A stretch of 64,000 nucleotides of DNA from Arthrobacter sp. YD4 (GCF_030410515.1 NZ_JAUHHD010000001.1:620001-684000), one strand, 5' to 3'. Positions 46,715-56,165 are shown, counted from the first letter of the stretch. The notes: a model not told the origin generated them from the letters alone. Numbers and translations are program-made.

Positions 46715-48922
46715 CTAGCCGGTCTTGGCGAGTTCGTAGATCCGGACGGCGCCGTTCTCGAACACCCGCTGGACGTTGGAGGATCCGGCCAGTTGGCGCT
46801 CCAGGGTGGGGAGCGTGCCGGGATCGAACAGGTTGTCCTTGGCCGCCTGCGCGATCTGCGAGTCGGAGAAGACCACGAAGATCCGGTCCGGCTTGAAGTT
46901 CCGGTCCGCGTACCGGGCCACGTCCACCGAGGTCAGGCCGTGGCCGGAGGACTGGATGAACTTGGTCAGCGACGCCGTCCGTCCCGCGTCCAGGTAGCTC
47001 GGATAGTTCGGGCCCACCAGCAGCGGGAAGAAGGCGTTCGTTTCCATCACGGCGTCCTTGGGATTGACCGTCGAATCCAGCCACTGGGCCGCGGCGACGT
47101 CTTCCTTGGGGACGCGGAACTTGGCCTCGTTCTGGAAGTAGGTGATGGTGAACAGGAGGGCCATGGCGGTCAGCGCCGCGGTGGTACCGATGGCCGCCCG
47201 GCGGGTCCGCAGCGGACCGGCCCAGAAGAGCCACGCGGCGCCGACGGCCAGCCAGGGAAGGGCGAACAGGTAGACCCGGAACTTCGCCTCGCCGCCGTAG
47301 GACTGGATCAGCAGCCAGAACAGCGGCGCGACGGCCAGCCAGGCCACCATGATCGTCTGCCGGACGTTGCCGCGCAGCAGGTTGCGGACGAAACCGCCCA
47401 CGCCCAGCACGCCGATGAGGATGGACAAGGCCTCCGGCGCCCGGCCCAGCAGGCCGGTGGGCCCGCCGTCCGGCGGTTCGTAGCTGGCGTTCTTCAGGAA
47501 GTCGAAGCCGAAGAGTCCGTACTTGCCGGCCACGAAGTCGAGGTTGGGCAGCAGGTACAGGACGGCAAGCACCGCCAGGACCGGGCCCGCCCACCGCGGC
47601 CGGAAGTAGCCGAAGACGAACAGCGGCAACAGCGCCAGGCTCGCCAGGTAGGGAGTGAGCTGGTGGCTGGCCACCGAGACCGCCTGGAGGACCAGCAGGA
47701 CAATCACCGCCGGCAGCACCAGGGTCTGGGCAAAGGGCCGGGGCTGCGCCTCATCCTGTGCCGTAGCCGCCCGTTCGGCCCGGCGGCGGCTCAGCTTCTC
47801 CTCCCAGGCGACGGCGAACCGGGCCGGGGTGCCGCGCAGGAAGGTCAGGGCGATCAGGCACATCGTCAGGTACAGCGTGTAGGAGAACGCCTGCGGGGAG
47901 TAGTAGTTCTGGTTGACCCAGTTGGTCAGCGCAAACACCAGGGCCGCCGTCCACTGGATCCTGCGGTTGCTGGACAGGGCCCGGACAATCGCCAGAACCA
48001 GCGCCACACCCAGCACCGCGAAGCTGAACTCTGCCAGCGAGGCGTAGCCGATGGCGTCCGGGTAACCCACCGCGTCACCCAGGAAGGCGCTGGCGGAGAA
48101 GAACCCGGGCCAGCGGTTGTAGATATCGATCGAGGCGTCCACCTGGCCGGAGGCCCCGATGTAGTCGGTCACGGCGATGTGCTTGTACGTCCACGGGAGC
48201 CGGGGAACGCTGACCACCATGGCCGCCGATGCGTAGAGCATGGCCACGAGGCCGGTAAGGGAGACCGCGAGAAAGGGGGTGGATGCCATTTCCCGGGCCG
48301 CAACCGCCCAGATACAAAGCCCAGCGACGGCGGCGACGGCCACGAACCAGATCGGCGGGAAGGTCGTGAGCAGGCCGGCGTCGCCCTTCAGTCCGTCGCC
48401 GGTAACGGACAGCGCGACGCCCCAGAGGACCATGGCCGCGGCCAGCACGGCCCACGGGATGTGGCTCGCGGGGCTGCTGTTCCGCAGGCCCTCCAGGCTG
48501 AGGAGCCGCCGCCATTGCAGCGGCTCCCGGTCCGTGGCCGGGGCGGGCAGGACGATCACCAGGACGGAGGAAGCGATCAGCACCGCGGCCGCGACGGGCC
48601 GCGGCTGCCACAGGTGGGTCCACACCATCGCCAGCGACAGGATGGTGTAGACGGCGGCGCTGAGTACCAGGGTGCCGATGGCCCGCGCGAGCGGATCAAC
48701 GCCGGTGAGCCGCCGTACCACCACCCACCCCGGAAGGATCAGGCAGCCGAGCAGCGTCACCGGGGCCAGCGCGGGTCCTCCCAGCCCGAGCAGGATCAGT
48801 GCTGCCAGGACGACTCCGGCAATGGCCAGGCCGACATCCAGGGGGCGCTCCGTACGGAGCCTGTTCACCGACGAGAGGGGCGCCCTGGGCGCCGGCTTCT
48901 CGTTTTCCATAATGAGACTCAT
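46715..48922 (-). CDS. Large polytopic membrane protein, possible GT-C-type glycosyltransferase
   Basis: A 735-residue protein with about 16 transmembrane segments and a C-terminal extracytoplasmic domain (about residues 620-735: VNPKDAVMETNAFFPLLVG). The overall plan resembles GT-C transferases or polysaccharide polymerases, but no acidic signature could be assigned with certainty. ATG at 48922 follows GAGGAAGTCAAG. The gene is the head of the chain membrane protein - GH16 - APH, and a terminator precedes it. It may polymerise or decorate the polysaccharide. Confidence 0.72.
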   Translation of the reverse strand: MSLIMENEKPAPRAPLSSVNRLRTERPLDVGLAIAGVVLAALILLGLGGPALAPVTLLGCLILPGWVVVRRLTGVDPLARAIGTLVLSAAVYTILSLAMVWTHLWQPRPVAAAVLIASSVLVIVLPAPATDREPLQWRRLLSLEGLRNSSPASHIPWAVLAAAMVLWGVALSVTGDGLKGDAGLLTTFPPIWFVAVAAVAGLCIWAVAAREMASTPFLAVSLTGLVAMLYASAAMVVSVPRLPWTYKHIAVTDYIGASGQVDASIDIYNRWPGFFSASAFLGDAVGYPDAIGYASLAEFSFAVLGVALVLAIVRALSSNRRIQWTAALVFALTNWVNQNYYSPQAFSYTLYLTMCLIALTFLRGTPARFAVAWEEKLSRRRAERAATAQDEAQPRPFAQTLVLPAVIVLLVLQAVSVASHQLTPYLASLALLPLFVFGYFRPRWAGPVLAVLAVLYLLPNLDFVAGKYGLFGFDFLKNASYEPPDGGPTGLLGRAPEALSILIGVLGVGGFVRNLLRGNVRQTIMVAWLAVAPLFWLLIQSYGGEAKFRVYLFALPWLAVGAAWLFWAGPLRTRRAAIGTTAALTAMALLFTITYFQNEAKFRVPKEDVAAAQWLDSTVNPKDAVMETNAFFPLLVGPNYPSYLDAGRTASLTKFIQSSGHGLTSVDVARYADRNFKPDRIFVVFSDSQIAQAAKDNLFDPGTLPTLERQLAGSSNVQRVFENGAVRIYELAKTG

Positions 48923-48955
48923 GAACTTGACTTCCTCGCTTGTTGAAAAAGTGGC

Positions 48956-48996
48956 GAGGGGAAAACGGTGTTCCATGGTGACGCCGAATTCCCCTC
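48956..48996 (-). terminator. Intrinsic terminator downstream of the GT2 gene
   Basis: GAGGGGAA (48956-48963) pairs with TTCCCCTC (48989-48996). On the minus strand the stem is followed within a few bases by TTTTT. It lies between the glycosyltransferase stop (49030) and the membrane-protein start (48922), so it would cut the operon in two or act as an attenuator. Confidence 0.55.
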
Positions 48997-49029
48997 AAAA
49001 CTGTGCGTCGTGTGCTGCGTTGCGGCTGC

Positions 49030-50328
49030 CTACGCGGCTCGTCGGCGCCGGCAGGAGCGGCGCTGCAGCAGGTAGTTGAACGGGCCGCGGGCCACCGAGA
49101 CGAGCTCGGTGCGCAGCGCCTTTGCCATCACCGGGTTCCTCGGGACGTCGTCGGCCGTCTCGCCGTCGGCATGCGCGCGGGTGTTGCGCAGGAAGTAGAC
49201 GGCGCCGCGGGGAGCCCGGACCAGCGCCATCCGCGCGGTCCGGGGGTTGAGCATGATCTTGGTCAGCCATGCTCCCAGGCCGTTGCCGTAGCCCCGGGCC
49301 TGGACGATCAGCTCGTCGAGTTCGGCGCGGTGCCGATGCCAGACGACGGCGGAGGGCTGGACCACCAGCGACCGCCCGGACAGGATGACCCGGGTGAACA
49401 TGTCCAGGTCCTCGCCCCCGCCGGTCCGAGTGCCTACCCCCAGGGCAGGATCGAAGGCGCCGAGCGACAGGGCCGTCCGGCGGTCGAGGGCGAAGTTCGC
49501 TCCCGTCCCATAGGCCCCCACGCAGAACGGGAAGACCGGCATGTCCGCCGGCGGGTCGGCCAGGGAGTAGACCCTGGGCGCCACGGCCTTGGACCAGCTC
49601 ACCCGCCCCTCGAAGTATCCCTGCGCCAGCGAGCGCAGCTCGCCCGCCGGGACCAGCCCGGTAACACAGGCGACGTCGGGGGCCTGCTCGAAGCCGGCGG
49701 CGATCCCCCTCAGCCACCCCGGGTCCACCACGACGTCGTCGTCGGTGTAGGCGACGATGTCGCCGCGCGCGTGCCGGAGACCGGCGTTGCGTGCGTTGGA
49801 AAGTCCGGGGCGCCGCTCGGAGATGAGGACCAGCCGCGCGTCGGAGAACTCGGTCCGGACCAGGTCACGGGTGGCGCTGGTCCGGGCGGCGTTGTCCACG
49901 ACGATGACGTCGAAGTCCGGGTAGTCGAGGCGGAGGATGGCGTGCAGGGCCTTCCGGAGCAGCTCCGGCCGGTCCCGTGTGCAGACGACGACGCTGATCG
50001 GCGGCGTGGTGGTGGAAACCGACGCCGGAACCCGCGGCAGGGCGGCGGCTGCCTCCTCGAGCCGGGTCCGGGAGAGCGCTCCGTCGGCCGTTTCCAGGTC
50101 GACGAAGCCGCGGACGGCGGCACCGTCCCTGACCAACAGACGCGCCCGCCGGTAGCCGTGCGCGTCCCGCAGCCGCAGTTCGCTGCACCCGCCCAAGGAT
50201 CCCAGGTCCACGGCTCCGACCCAGCGGGCACCGGCCCAGTCGGGGGCCCCTTCGGCCCCCATGGCGGGTGCCAGCTCGAGGACCGCGCCGGCCGGATCTG
50301 GCCGGCGCGGCGCGGCGACGTCGATCAC
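49030..50328 (-). CDS. Glycosyltransferase family 2 with N-terminal extension
   Basis: A 432-residue protein. Residues about 110-330 are a GT2 domain: ISVVVCTRDRPELLRKALHA, FDVIVVDNA, RRPGLSNARNAGLRHARGDI, then AYTDDDVVVDPGW (DxD) and TGANFALDRRTALSLGAFD with GGGEDLDMFTRV (ED base). The N-terminal 110 residues resemble an extra domain found on some actinobacterial transferases. GTG start overlaps the preceding transferase stop (GTGA). Confidence 0.87.
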   Translation of the reverse strand: MIDVAAPRRPDPAGAVLELAPAMGAEGAPDWAGARWVGAVDLGSLGGCSELRLRDAHGYRRARLLVRDGAAVRGFVDLETADGALSRTRLEEAAAALPRVPASVSTTTPPISVVVCTRDRPELLRKALHAILRLDYPDFDVIVVDNAARTSATRDLVRTEFSDARLVLISERRPGLSNARNAGLRHARGDIVAYTDDDVVVDPGWLRGIAAGFEQAPDVACVTGLVPAGELRSLAQGYFEGRVSWSKAVAPRVYSLADPPADMPVFPFCVGAYGTGANFALDRRTALSLGAFDPALGVGTRTGGGEDLDMFTRVILSGRSLVVQPSAVVWHRHRAELDELIVQARGYGNGLGAWLTKIMLNPRTARMALVRAPRGAVYFLRNTRAHADGETADDVPRNPVMAKALRTELVSVARGPFNYLLQRRSCRRRRAA

Positions 50329-51326
50329 GTGGCTTCCCGCCAGGGCTGCTGGGCCGCAGGAGCGGCGGCAGCCAGGGGGGAGCCCTCACCGGTGCCAAGC
50401 CTGCGGCCGCTGACGTAGCCGGCGGCGGTCACGCCCAGCACCGCCACATAGGCGCCGGCTCGTTGCAAGCCCTGCGGGTCCTTGCCGCGGCCCCAGTCCG
50501 ACAGGGCCCCGACGAACGCCCGGGGCAGGACGCTGCGGACATACCGCCGTTCCGGCCCCAAGGCCCGCTTGTGGCCCACGACCTTGCTGACCTGGGCCTT
50601 TGAGAGGCCCTCGGACCAGGCGCGCTCCAGCATGTACCGGAACGTGCCCCGCTGGACCGGGACGTGGTGCCGGACCACGGCAGCGGGTTCGTAGACGACC
50701 CGCGAACCGGGGGATCCGATGGCCGCACGGATGCAGATCTCGGTTTCCTCGCAGCCCAGCGGTTTGGTTGCCTGCCGGCCAAGGCTGACATTGAAGCCGC
50801 CCACGTGCTGGAGGATCTCGCGGCGGAAGGACATGTTGGCACCCACGACGTTGCGGACCTCGGAGGCCACTGTGGGCAGGCCGCGGTGGCTGCAGCCGAC
50901 GATCCAGTCCAGCTCGGGACCGAAGTGGCCGGGCCGGCCGCCTTCCCAGACGGGTTCGACGCGGCCGCCGACGGCCAGCACATCCGAGTCGTCGTAGAGG
51001 GCCGTGAGGCGCTCCAGCCACGTCGGCTCGGCCTCGGCGTCGTCGTCCAGGAAGGCGACGATGTCGGAGGTCACGAGCGCGGCGCCGGTGTTCCGGGCCC
51101 CGGAGAGTCCCTTCGGACCGGTGCTCTCGACGAGGGTCACGTCCTGGACGGTCGCCACGAGCCGCTTGTACAGGTCCACGTTGTGGTCAACCACCACGAT
51201 CACCTGTTCGGGCCGGAGGGTCTGGGCGTGGACGGAATCGATCACGCGCATCAGCAGGTCCCAGCGCTGCTCGGTATAGGAGCAGATCACCACCGAAACC
51301 GACGGGCGGAAGTTGGGGTTGAGCAT
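50325..51326 (-). CDS. Glycosyltransferase family 2
   Basis: A 333-residue GT2 enzyme: VSVVICSYTEQRWDLLMRVI, VIVVVDHNVDLYKRL, STGPKGLSGARNTGAAL, VAFLDDDAEAEPTW (DDD) and GCEETEICIRAAI (acid/base region). The C-terminus of about 60 residues carries two hydrophobic stretches and may contact the membrane. ATG at 51326 follows GGAAGGGG. Stop and next start overlap (GTGA). Middle gene of three consecutive transferases. Confidence 0.88.
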   Translation of the reverse strand: MLNPNFRPSVSVVICSYTEQRWDLLMRVIDSVHAQTLRPEQVIVVVDHNVDLYKRLVATVQDVTLVESTGPKGLSGARNTGAALVTSDIVAFLDDDAEAEPTWLERLTALYDDSDVLAVGGRVEPVWEGGRPGHFGPELDWIVGCSHRGLPTVASEVRNVVGANMSFRREILQHVGGFNVSLGRQATKPLGCEETEICIRAAIGSPGSRVVYEPAAVVRHHVPVQRGTFRYMLERAWSEGLSKAQVSKVVGHKRALGPERRYVRSVLPRAFVGALSDWGRGKDPQGLQRAGAYVAVLGVTAAGYVSGRRLGTGEGSPLAAAAPAAQQPWREAT

Positions 51327-51327
51327 C

Positions 51328-52191
51328 TCAAGCCCCTTCCGCCACCGCGAGCACACTGCGCGGATCCGTGGGTGTACGGGCGAAGCGGACGTCCGGGTAG
51401 GTGTACTTCACCCGGCGCAGCGCCTCGGGCCGGGCGCCGGCGGAGGGCGCCTCCCAGCTGGTGCATTCCTTGGCCAGGGTGCGCAGTACGCGCCAGCCGT
51501 CGCGGAAGGTCTGCAGGTTCGAAACCCCGGAGATGCGGTCCAGCTCGAAGCTGGGCACCTCAGCGATCCGCAGGCCGGCGCGGGCCGCCCGGACGATCAG
51601 CTCGGTCTCGATTTCGAAGCCGTCCGATTCGAGCTGCAGTACCTCCAGGCATTCGCGCCGCAGGGCGATGTAGCCGTAGCAGAGGTCCGAGTAGTTGCTG
51701 CGGAGGACCGTGTTGGCGAGGCCGGTGAGCACCCGGTTGCCGGTGTTGCGCAGCCAGGTCAGGTCCTCCGAGCCTCCGCCGGTGACGTACCGGGAGCCCT
51801 TGACGAAGTCGTAGTCGTGCTGGAGCGGAGAGACGAACCAGCCGATCTCCTGCGGATCCATGCTGCCGTCGGCGTCGAGCATCACGATGATGTCCCCGGA
51901 GGCGGCGGCGAAGCCGGCCCGGACCGCGATGCCCTTGCCCTTACGCGGCTCCTTGACCACGACGACGTCGACCCGCAGGGCGCGGGCGACGTCGACGGTG
52001 TGATCCCGCGAGCGTCCGTCGACGATCACCACCTCGTCTACGTACGACGGCATGCGCCGCAGCACCCAGGGCAGATTCATTTCCTCATTGAGGGTTGGAA
52101 TTACCACGCTGACGGTCGCCCGGAGCGCGGAAATATCGGTTGTTGAGACAGATCTTGGGGCCAAATTTTGAACTGACAAAAGCCTCACCAC
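51328..52191 (-). CDS. Dolichol-phosphate-mannosyltransferase-like glycosyltransferase family 2
   Basis: A 287-residue GT2 enzyme: VSVVIPTLNEEMNLPWVLRR, VDEVVIVDGRSRDHTVDVA, GKGIAVRAGFAAASGDIIVM, LDADGSMDP (DxD) and RNTGNRVLTGLAN-type region followed by YGYIALRRE. It resembles the DPM1/GtrB subgroup that makes polyprenyl-phosphate sugars. No membrane segment, so soluble or peripheral. GTG starts at 52191 or 52188 are possible; no ribosome site is visible. One base separates its stop from the next ATG. Confidence 0.87.
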   Translation of the reverse strand: MVRLLSVQNLAPRSVSTTDISALRATVSVVIPTLNEEMNLPWVLRRMPSYVDEVVIVDGRSRDHTVDVARALRVDVVVVKEPRKGKGIAVRAGFAAASGDIIVMLDADGSMDPQEIGWFVSPLQHDYDFVKGSRYVTGGGSEDLTWLRNTGNRVLTGLANTVLRSNYSDLCYGYIALRRECLEVLQLESDGFEIETELIVRAARAGLRIAEVPSFELDRISGVSNLQTFRDGWRVLRTLAKECTSWEAPSAGARPEALRRVKYTYPDVRFARTPTDPRSVLAVAEGA

Positions 52192-52875
52192 TTCATGAAT
52201 TTAGACGCCCGGGAATTACCCCCAGCGATTGAGAACCTATCGGACAAATTCGGAGAGAATTTCACAAACCTGTACCGACCCATATCCCAGCTTTGCCACT
52301 GGGCTGTGGCCATATCCGAAGCCTAAAGTTCACCTAAAGTTGTGTCACGAGTGGCTGTTACTTGGGCGTGTGTACTCATATCCGCAGTAGCAATGGACCC
52401 CTACTTGGGTCCCCCGACCTGGCTACTCGGGCCGCTCGGCAGGTTCCGCGCTGGACTACTCAGCCGCCCCCGGCCGGCCGCCAGGCCGTGGGAAACAGCG
52501 GAATGACGGGGCTGAAGCCGCACCGCCGGCCCGTTTCCGCGGAATCACTCCCGTCCGGGCGCCAGCCGTGCCGGCAACTGCCCGGCATGCGCGGCCGGGG
52601 GCGGGCCACTCCCTTCCGGGACCGCCGGCCTGCGTACGCCGGCCCGGACAGCCCACCTGGCATTCCCGGTCGAGACCCTCAATTCACGCCCCTAAGACGA
52701 CAACGTTTGAGTGCCTAAATTAGTTTACAAAGAATTAGCAAAAGGATCTATCCAGCCGGTCGGCCGGTAGCTACCATGGCCTCATTCAACACCGGACAAT
52801 TGTGCCCGCATGAGGGCCCGCGTCCAAAACCCTCCCGCGCCAATGATTGTCGCGGCATCAAAGAAAATGGTCCCA
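52192..52875. other. Non-coding 684-bp region with repeated motifs between divergent genes
   Basis: No convincing gene. CCTAAAGTT occurs twice with an 11-bp period (52322-52330, 52333-52341). CATATCC occurs at 52281, 52311 and 52377. TACTTGGG, TACTCGGG and TACTCAG occur at 52359, 52402, 52424 and 52457, two of the gaps being 22 and 33 bp. This looks like helically phased regulator sites. A GCCGGC-n8-GCCGGC stem lies at 52624-52643. The left part is less GC-rich than its surroundings. The promoters of the GT2 operon and the secreted PKD protein should both be here. Confidence 0.55.
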
Positions 52876-55122
52876 ATGATGAAACGAATATCGCACTGGC
52901 TTAGCCGGTCCCTAGTGGTGGCCGTGGCCGTCGCCGGCGGCATGTTGGGGGTCGCCGGAAGCGCATCGGCTGCGGACAGCTACGGAACTCCCAGCATCAG
53001 TTTTAGCGGCGTCAGCAACCCTCCCACTTCGGACAAGCCCCAGAGCAAGCTGTGGTGGAATGACGGCTCCTGGTGGGCTGACATGTGGACCTCCGGCAGC
53101 GGCTGGCACATCTTCCGGCTGGACGTCCCAACCAACAAGTGGGTGGACACGGGGCTGCTCAACGACAGCCGGGCGAACACCCTGGCTGACGTGCTGTGGG
53201 ACGGCGGCAAGCTCTACATCGCCTCGCACGTGGTGACCGTCTCCACGGACTCCACGCCGAAGCCCTCCCTCTCCGGGCAGCCGGCCAAGCTCTACCGCTA
53301 CAGCTACTCGGGCGGCACGTACACCCTGGACGCCGGATTCCCCACCACCATCACCAACCAGAGCAGTGAGTCGATGACGATCGATAAGGACACCACCGGC
53401 GCCATCTGGGCGACCTGGACGCAGGTGACCGGCGACTCGACCAACGGCTACAAGAGCACGGTCTACGTCAACAATTCGGCGCCCGGCGGGACCAGCTGGA
53501 ACACCCCCTTTGTCATCCCGGTTGCCAATCCCACAGCCGCGGCGGACGACATCTCCGCGATCGTGGCGTTCGGCAGTAACAAGATCGGCGTGATGTGGAG
53601 TGACCAGCTCACGGACAGCGTGCACTGGGCCATCCGCACCGACGGCACCAATCCGACCGCTACATCGTCATGGCGTTTCCAGGACGCCATCAAGGGCAAG
53701 GGCCAGGCGGACGACCACCTGAACATCAAGACCCTGCAGGCGGACAACAGCGGCCGTGTCTTTGCGGCCGTCAAGACCAGCCTGAACGACACCTCCACGG
53801 ATAAGACCCTGCCGCAGTTGCTGCTGCTGGTCTTCAAGCCGGCCACCGGGTCCTTCAGCCAGTCCACCATCGCCTCCGTCGGCGACTGCGTGTCGCGGCC
53901 GCAGATCCTGCTGGATACCCAGAACAACGTGGTGCACGCCTTCCACACCGCCCCGGGCAGCACCGTGACCGGATGCGCGTACTCGGGCGTCGCCGGCGCC
54001 ATCTACGAGAAGACCGCCCCGATGGACAACCCGGTCTTCGGTTCGGGCCGCGGCACCCCGGTAATTCAGGACGGCGCATCATTCAACATGAACGACGTCA
54101 CCACCACGAAGCAAAGCGTGAACAGCACCAGCGGCATGGCGATCATGGCCAGCAACATGGTCACCAAAACCTACTGGTTCGCCTACCGCGGCCTGGGAAG
54201 CACCCCGCCGCCGGCCCCGAAACCGGTGGCATCCTTCACGGCGACGCCGACGTCGGGCACCGCACCGCTGAACGTTGCCTTCACCGACACCTCCTCCGGC
54301 TCCCCGACCTCGTGGGCGTGGGACTTCGGTGACGGAACTTCCGCGACCACCCAGAATCCCTCCCACACCTACGCGGCGGGAACGTTCACGGCCAAGCTGA
54401 CCGCCACCAACAGCGCCGGGTCCTCGACCTCCAGCGCCGTGATCACGGTCGGCTCCGCTCCACCGCCACCGCCCCCGCCGCCGACGTCGTCGGGCATCAC
54501 GGTGGGCGCCTCGTCCACGGCGGTCGCCACCACGGCCAGCTCCACGGTCAGCCTGGCCAAGCCCTCCGGGGTGGCAGCCGGTGACGTCCTGGTCGCCGCC
54601 ATCACCGCAGACCTCGGCCCGTCCGTGACCGCACCCGCAGGCTGGACGCCGATCGTCAACGGGCTGGGCATCAACAGCTCCGCCAGCAGCGGGGCCAAGG
54701 TCTTCAGCTACTACCATGTGGTGGGATCCGCGGACCCGGCCAGCTACAGCTGGACACTGAGCACAGCCGTCAAATGGGGGGCCGGGGTGACCGCCTACCG
54801 CGGCGTCAACACCACGACGCCGCTGGACAGCTCGGTCGCAACCACGGTCAACACCACGTACTCGGCCACCAGCATCACAGCCCCGAGCATTACCACCGCC
54901 AGCAACGGGGCCATGCTGATCGGCGGGGTCGGCTTTGACAGCTCCAGCCCGGGCGCCACCCCGCCGGGCGGCTGGACCGAACGCTGGGAATCCAGCGGCG
55001 GTCAGATCGGTGAACTCGCCGATGCGCCGCAGGCCAACGCCGGGGCCTCCGGCACCGCCACCTGGACGTTCGGCACGGCCAAGGCCGTGGGCGTCTGGCG
55101 CACCGCGCTGAAGCCGGCCTAG
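52876..55122 (+). CDS. Secreted PKD-domain protein
   Basis: A 748-residue secreted protein. The signal peptide MMKRISHWLSRSLVVAVAVA is followed by a VAGSASA cleavage site. Residues 30-440 form a beta-rich, propeller-like domain with Trp/Asp repeats (KLWWNDGSWWADMW). A PKD domain near 455-540 (ASFTATPTSGTAPLNVAFTD, WAWDFGDGTSATTQNPSHTY) follows. A Pro-rich linker then leads to a C-terminal Ser/Thr-rich beta-sandwich of about 200 residues. It is likely cell-surface or matrix associated. Start is uncertain: ATGs at 52810, 52843 and 52867 extend it without benefit. Adjacent to the GT2 operon. Confidence 0.8.
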   Translation: MMKRISHWLSRSLVVAVAVAGGMLGVAGSASAADSYGTPSISFSGVSNPPTSDKPQSKLWWNDGSWWADMWTSGSGWHIFRLDVPTNKWVDTGLLNDSRANTLADVLWDGGKLYIASHVVTVSTDSTPKPSLSGQPAKLYRYSYSGGTYTLDAGFPTTITNQSSESMTIDKDTTGAIWATWTQVTGDSTNGYKSTVYVNNSAPGGTSWNTPFVIPVANPTAAADDISAIVAFGSNKIGVMWSDQLTDSVHWAIRTDGTNPTATSSWRFQDAIKGKGQADDHLNIKTLQADNSGRVFAAVKTSLNDTSTDKTLPQLLLLVFKPATGSFSQSTIASVGDCVSRPQILLDTQNNVVHAFHTAPGSTVTGCAYSGVAGAIYEKTAPMDNPVFGSGRGTPVIQDGASFNMNDVTTTKQSVNSTSGMAIMASNMVTKTYWFAYRGLGSTPPPAPKPVASFTATPTSGTAPLNVAFTDTSSGSPTSWAWDFGDGTSATTQNPSHTYAAGTFTAKLTATNSAGSSTSSAVITVGSAPPPPPPPPTSSGITVGASSTAVATTASSTVSLAKPSGVAAGDVLVAAITADLGPSVTAPAGWTPIVNGLGINSSASSGAKVFSYYHVVGSADPASYSWTLSTAVKWGAGVTAYRGVNTTTPLDSSVATTVNTTYSATSITAPSITTASNGAMLIGGVGFDSSSPGATPPGGWTERWESSGGQIGELADAPQANAGASGTATWTFGTAKAVGVWRTALKPA

Positions 55123-55157
55123 CCGCGGCAGCAGCACCAAGCAATCCACACAGGGCG

Positions 55158-55185
55158 ATGCCCCGGCCGGATCCGGCCGGGGCAT
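55158..55185 (+). terminator. Perfect 28-bp palindrome, terminator of the PKD gene
   Basis: The sequence from 55158 to 55185 is a perfect palindrome centred on GGATCC (ATGCCCCGGCCGG and its complement), followed by ATTCTCTT. It lies 36 bp past the stop of the PKD protein. Very stable, so likely an intrinsic terminator. Confidence 0.72.
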
Positions 55186-55222
55186 TCTCTTGCGTTGTGC
55201 AGGTTCCCCAACTGACCGGCAA

Positions 55223-55256
55223 CTGGGGCCGTTTTGGGGCATAAAAACGGCCTCAG
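55223..55256. terminator. Bidirectional terminator between PKD and SDR genes
   Basis: CTGGGGCCGTTTT (55223-55235) pairs with AAAACGGCCTCAG (55244-55256), with one G-T pair and an 8-nt loop. A/T-rich stem base on both strands fits a bidirectional terminator. It lies 17 bp from the stop of the convergent SDR gene. Confidence 0.72.
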
Positions 55257-55273
55257 CTGTAGTCAGTAGGGCG

Positions 55274-56053
55274 TCAGAGGGCGGACCAGCCGCCGTCGGA
55301 GGCGAGCACCGCGCCGTTGATGTTGGTGCCGTCGTCGCTGAGCAGGAAGGTGATGGAGGCCGCCAGTTGGGCGGCCGTGGCGGGTGTCGGAATGTTGGCG
55401 CCCATCAGCGGCCCCAGCCGCTCGACCGCCAGTTGCGAACCCCATTCGGCGACGATGTTGGTGATGGTCGCACCGGGGGCAACCGTGTTGAAACGCAGCC
55501 CCTTGGGCCCATACATCACCGCCGAGTTCTTGGTCAGCCCGATAACGGCGTGCTTGGAAGCGGTGTACGCCGCGCCGGCGGCGGAGCCGCGCAGGCCCGC
55601 TTCCGATGAGACGTTGACGACCGAGCCCGTCCCCGCCTCCAGCATCAGCGGCAGGACCGCCCGGGTCAGCCGCATCAGCCCGGTGACATTGATCCGGAAC
55701 ACGCGGTCCCACACCGCGTCGTCCACCTCGTGGATCGGGGCGAAGTTGTCCATGATGCCTGCGACGTTCGCCAGGGCGTCGACGCGGCCGCCAGCGGCCT
55801 CGACGACGGCGGCGACGGTCTCCTCGGCCGAGATGTCCCCCGCGACGGGAACGATCTCCAGCTCCCCGTGCCCGGCCACCAACTCGTCGAGGCGCTCCGC
55901 GCTCACGTCGGCGGCAACTACCCGGCCGCCCTCCTTCGCGACCCGGAGGGCCGTGGCCAGCCCGATGCCCGAGCCGGCCCCGGTGACGATGACGGTCCTC
56001 CCCGAGAACCGGCCGGGGGTGATGCTTTCCTGCCATGCAGCTTCGTTGCCCAT
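55274..56053 (-). CDS. Short-chain dehydrogenase/reductase (SDR)
   Basis: A 259-residue classical SDR. Cofactor motif TVIVTGAGSGIGLA (TGxxxGxG), NVAGIMDN (NAG-like), catalytic serine in VVNVSSEAG, and YTASKHA (YxxxK). The D in VVAADVSAER favours NAD(H). C-terminus ends GAVLASDGGWSAL, typical of 3-oxoacyl-ACP reductase-like SDRs. Substrate unknown; single gene with terminator downstream. Confidence 0.88.
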   Translation of the reverse strand: MGNEAAWQESITPGRFSGRTVIVTGAGSGIGLATALRVAKEGGRVVAADVSAERLDELVAGHGELEIVPVAGDISAEETVAAVVEAAGGRVDALANVAGIMDNFAPIHEVDDAVWDRVFRINVTGLMRLTRAVLPLMLEAGTGSVVNVSSEAGLRGSAAGAAYTASKHAVIGLTKNSAVMYGPKGLRFNTVAPGATITNIVAEWGSQLAVERLGPLMGANIPTPATAAQLAASITFLLSDDGTNINGAVLASDGGWSAL

Positions 56054-56165
56054 GATGTCCTTCCAGACGCAGCAGTCCTTGACAGCGCCAGCTTAGGGCA
56101 GGGGAAGCCGGGGGAACATGGGTCACGGTTTGACGGGAGCGCCGGGTGTTGTTCACAGTGATTGA

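Noticed and set aside
46505..48946. An 813-codon open frame opposite the large membrane protein
   Set aside because: Shadow of the membrane-protein gene; no recognisable motif.
52362..52718. A 118-codon frame in the intergenic region
   Set aside because: Pro/Arg-rich with no ribosome site, no conserved pattern, and it lies across regulatory repeats.
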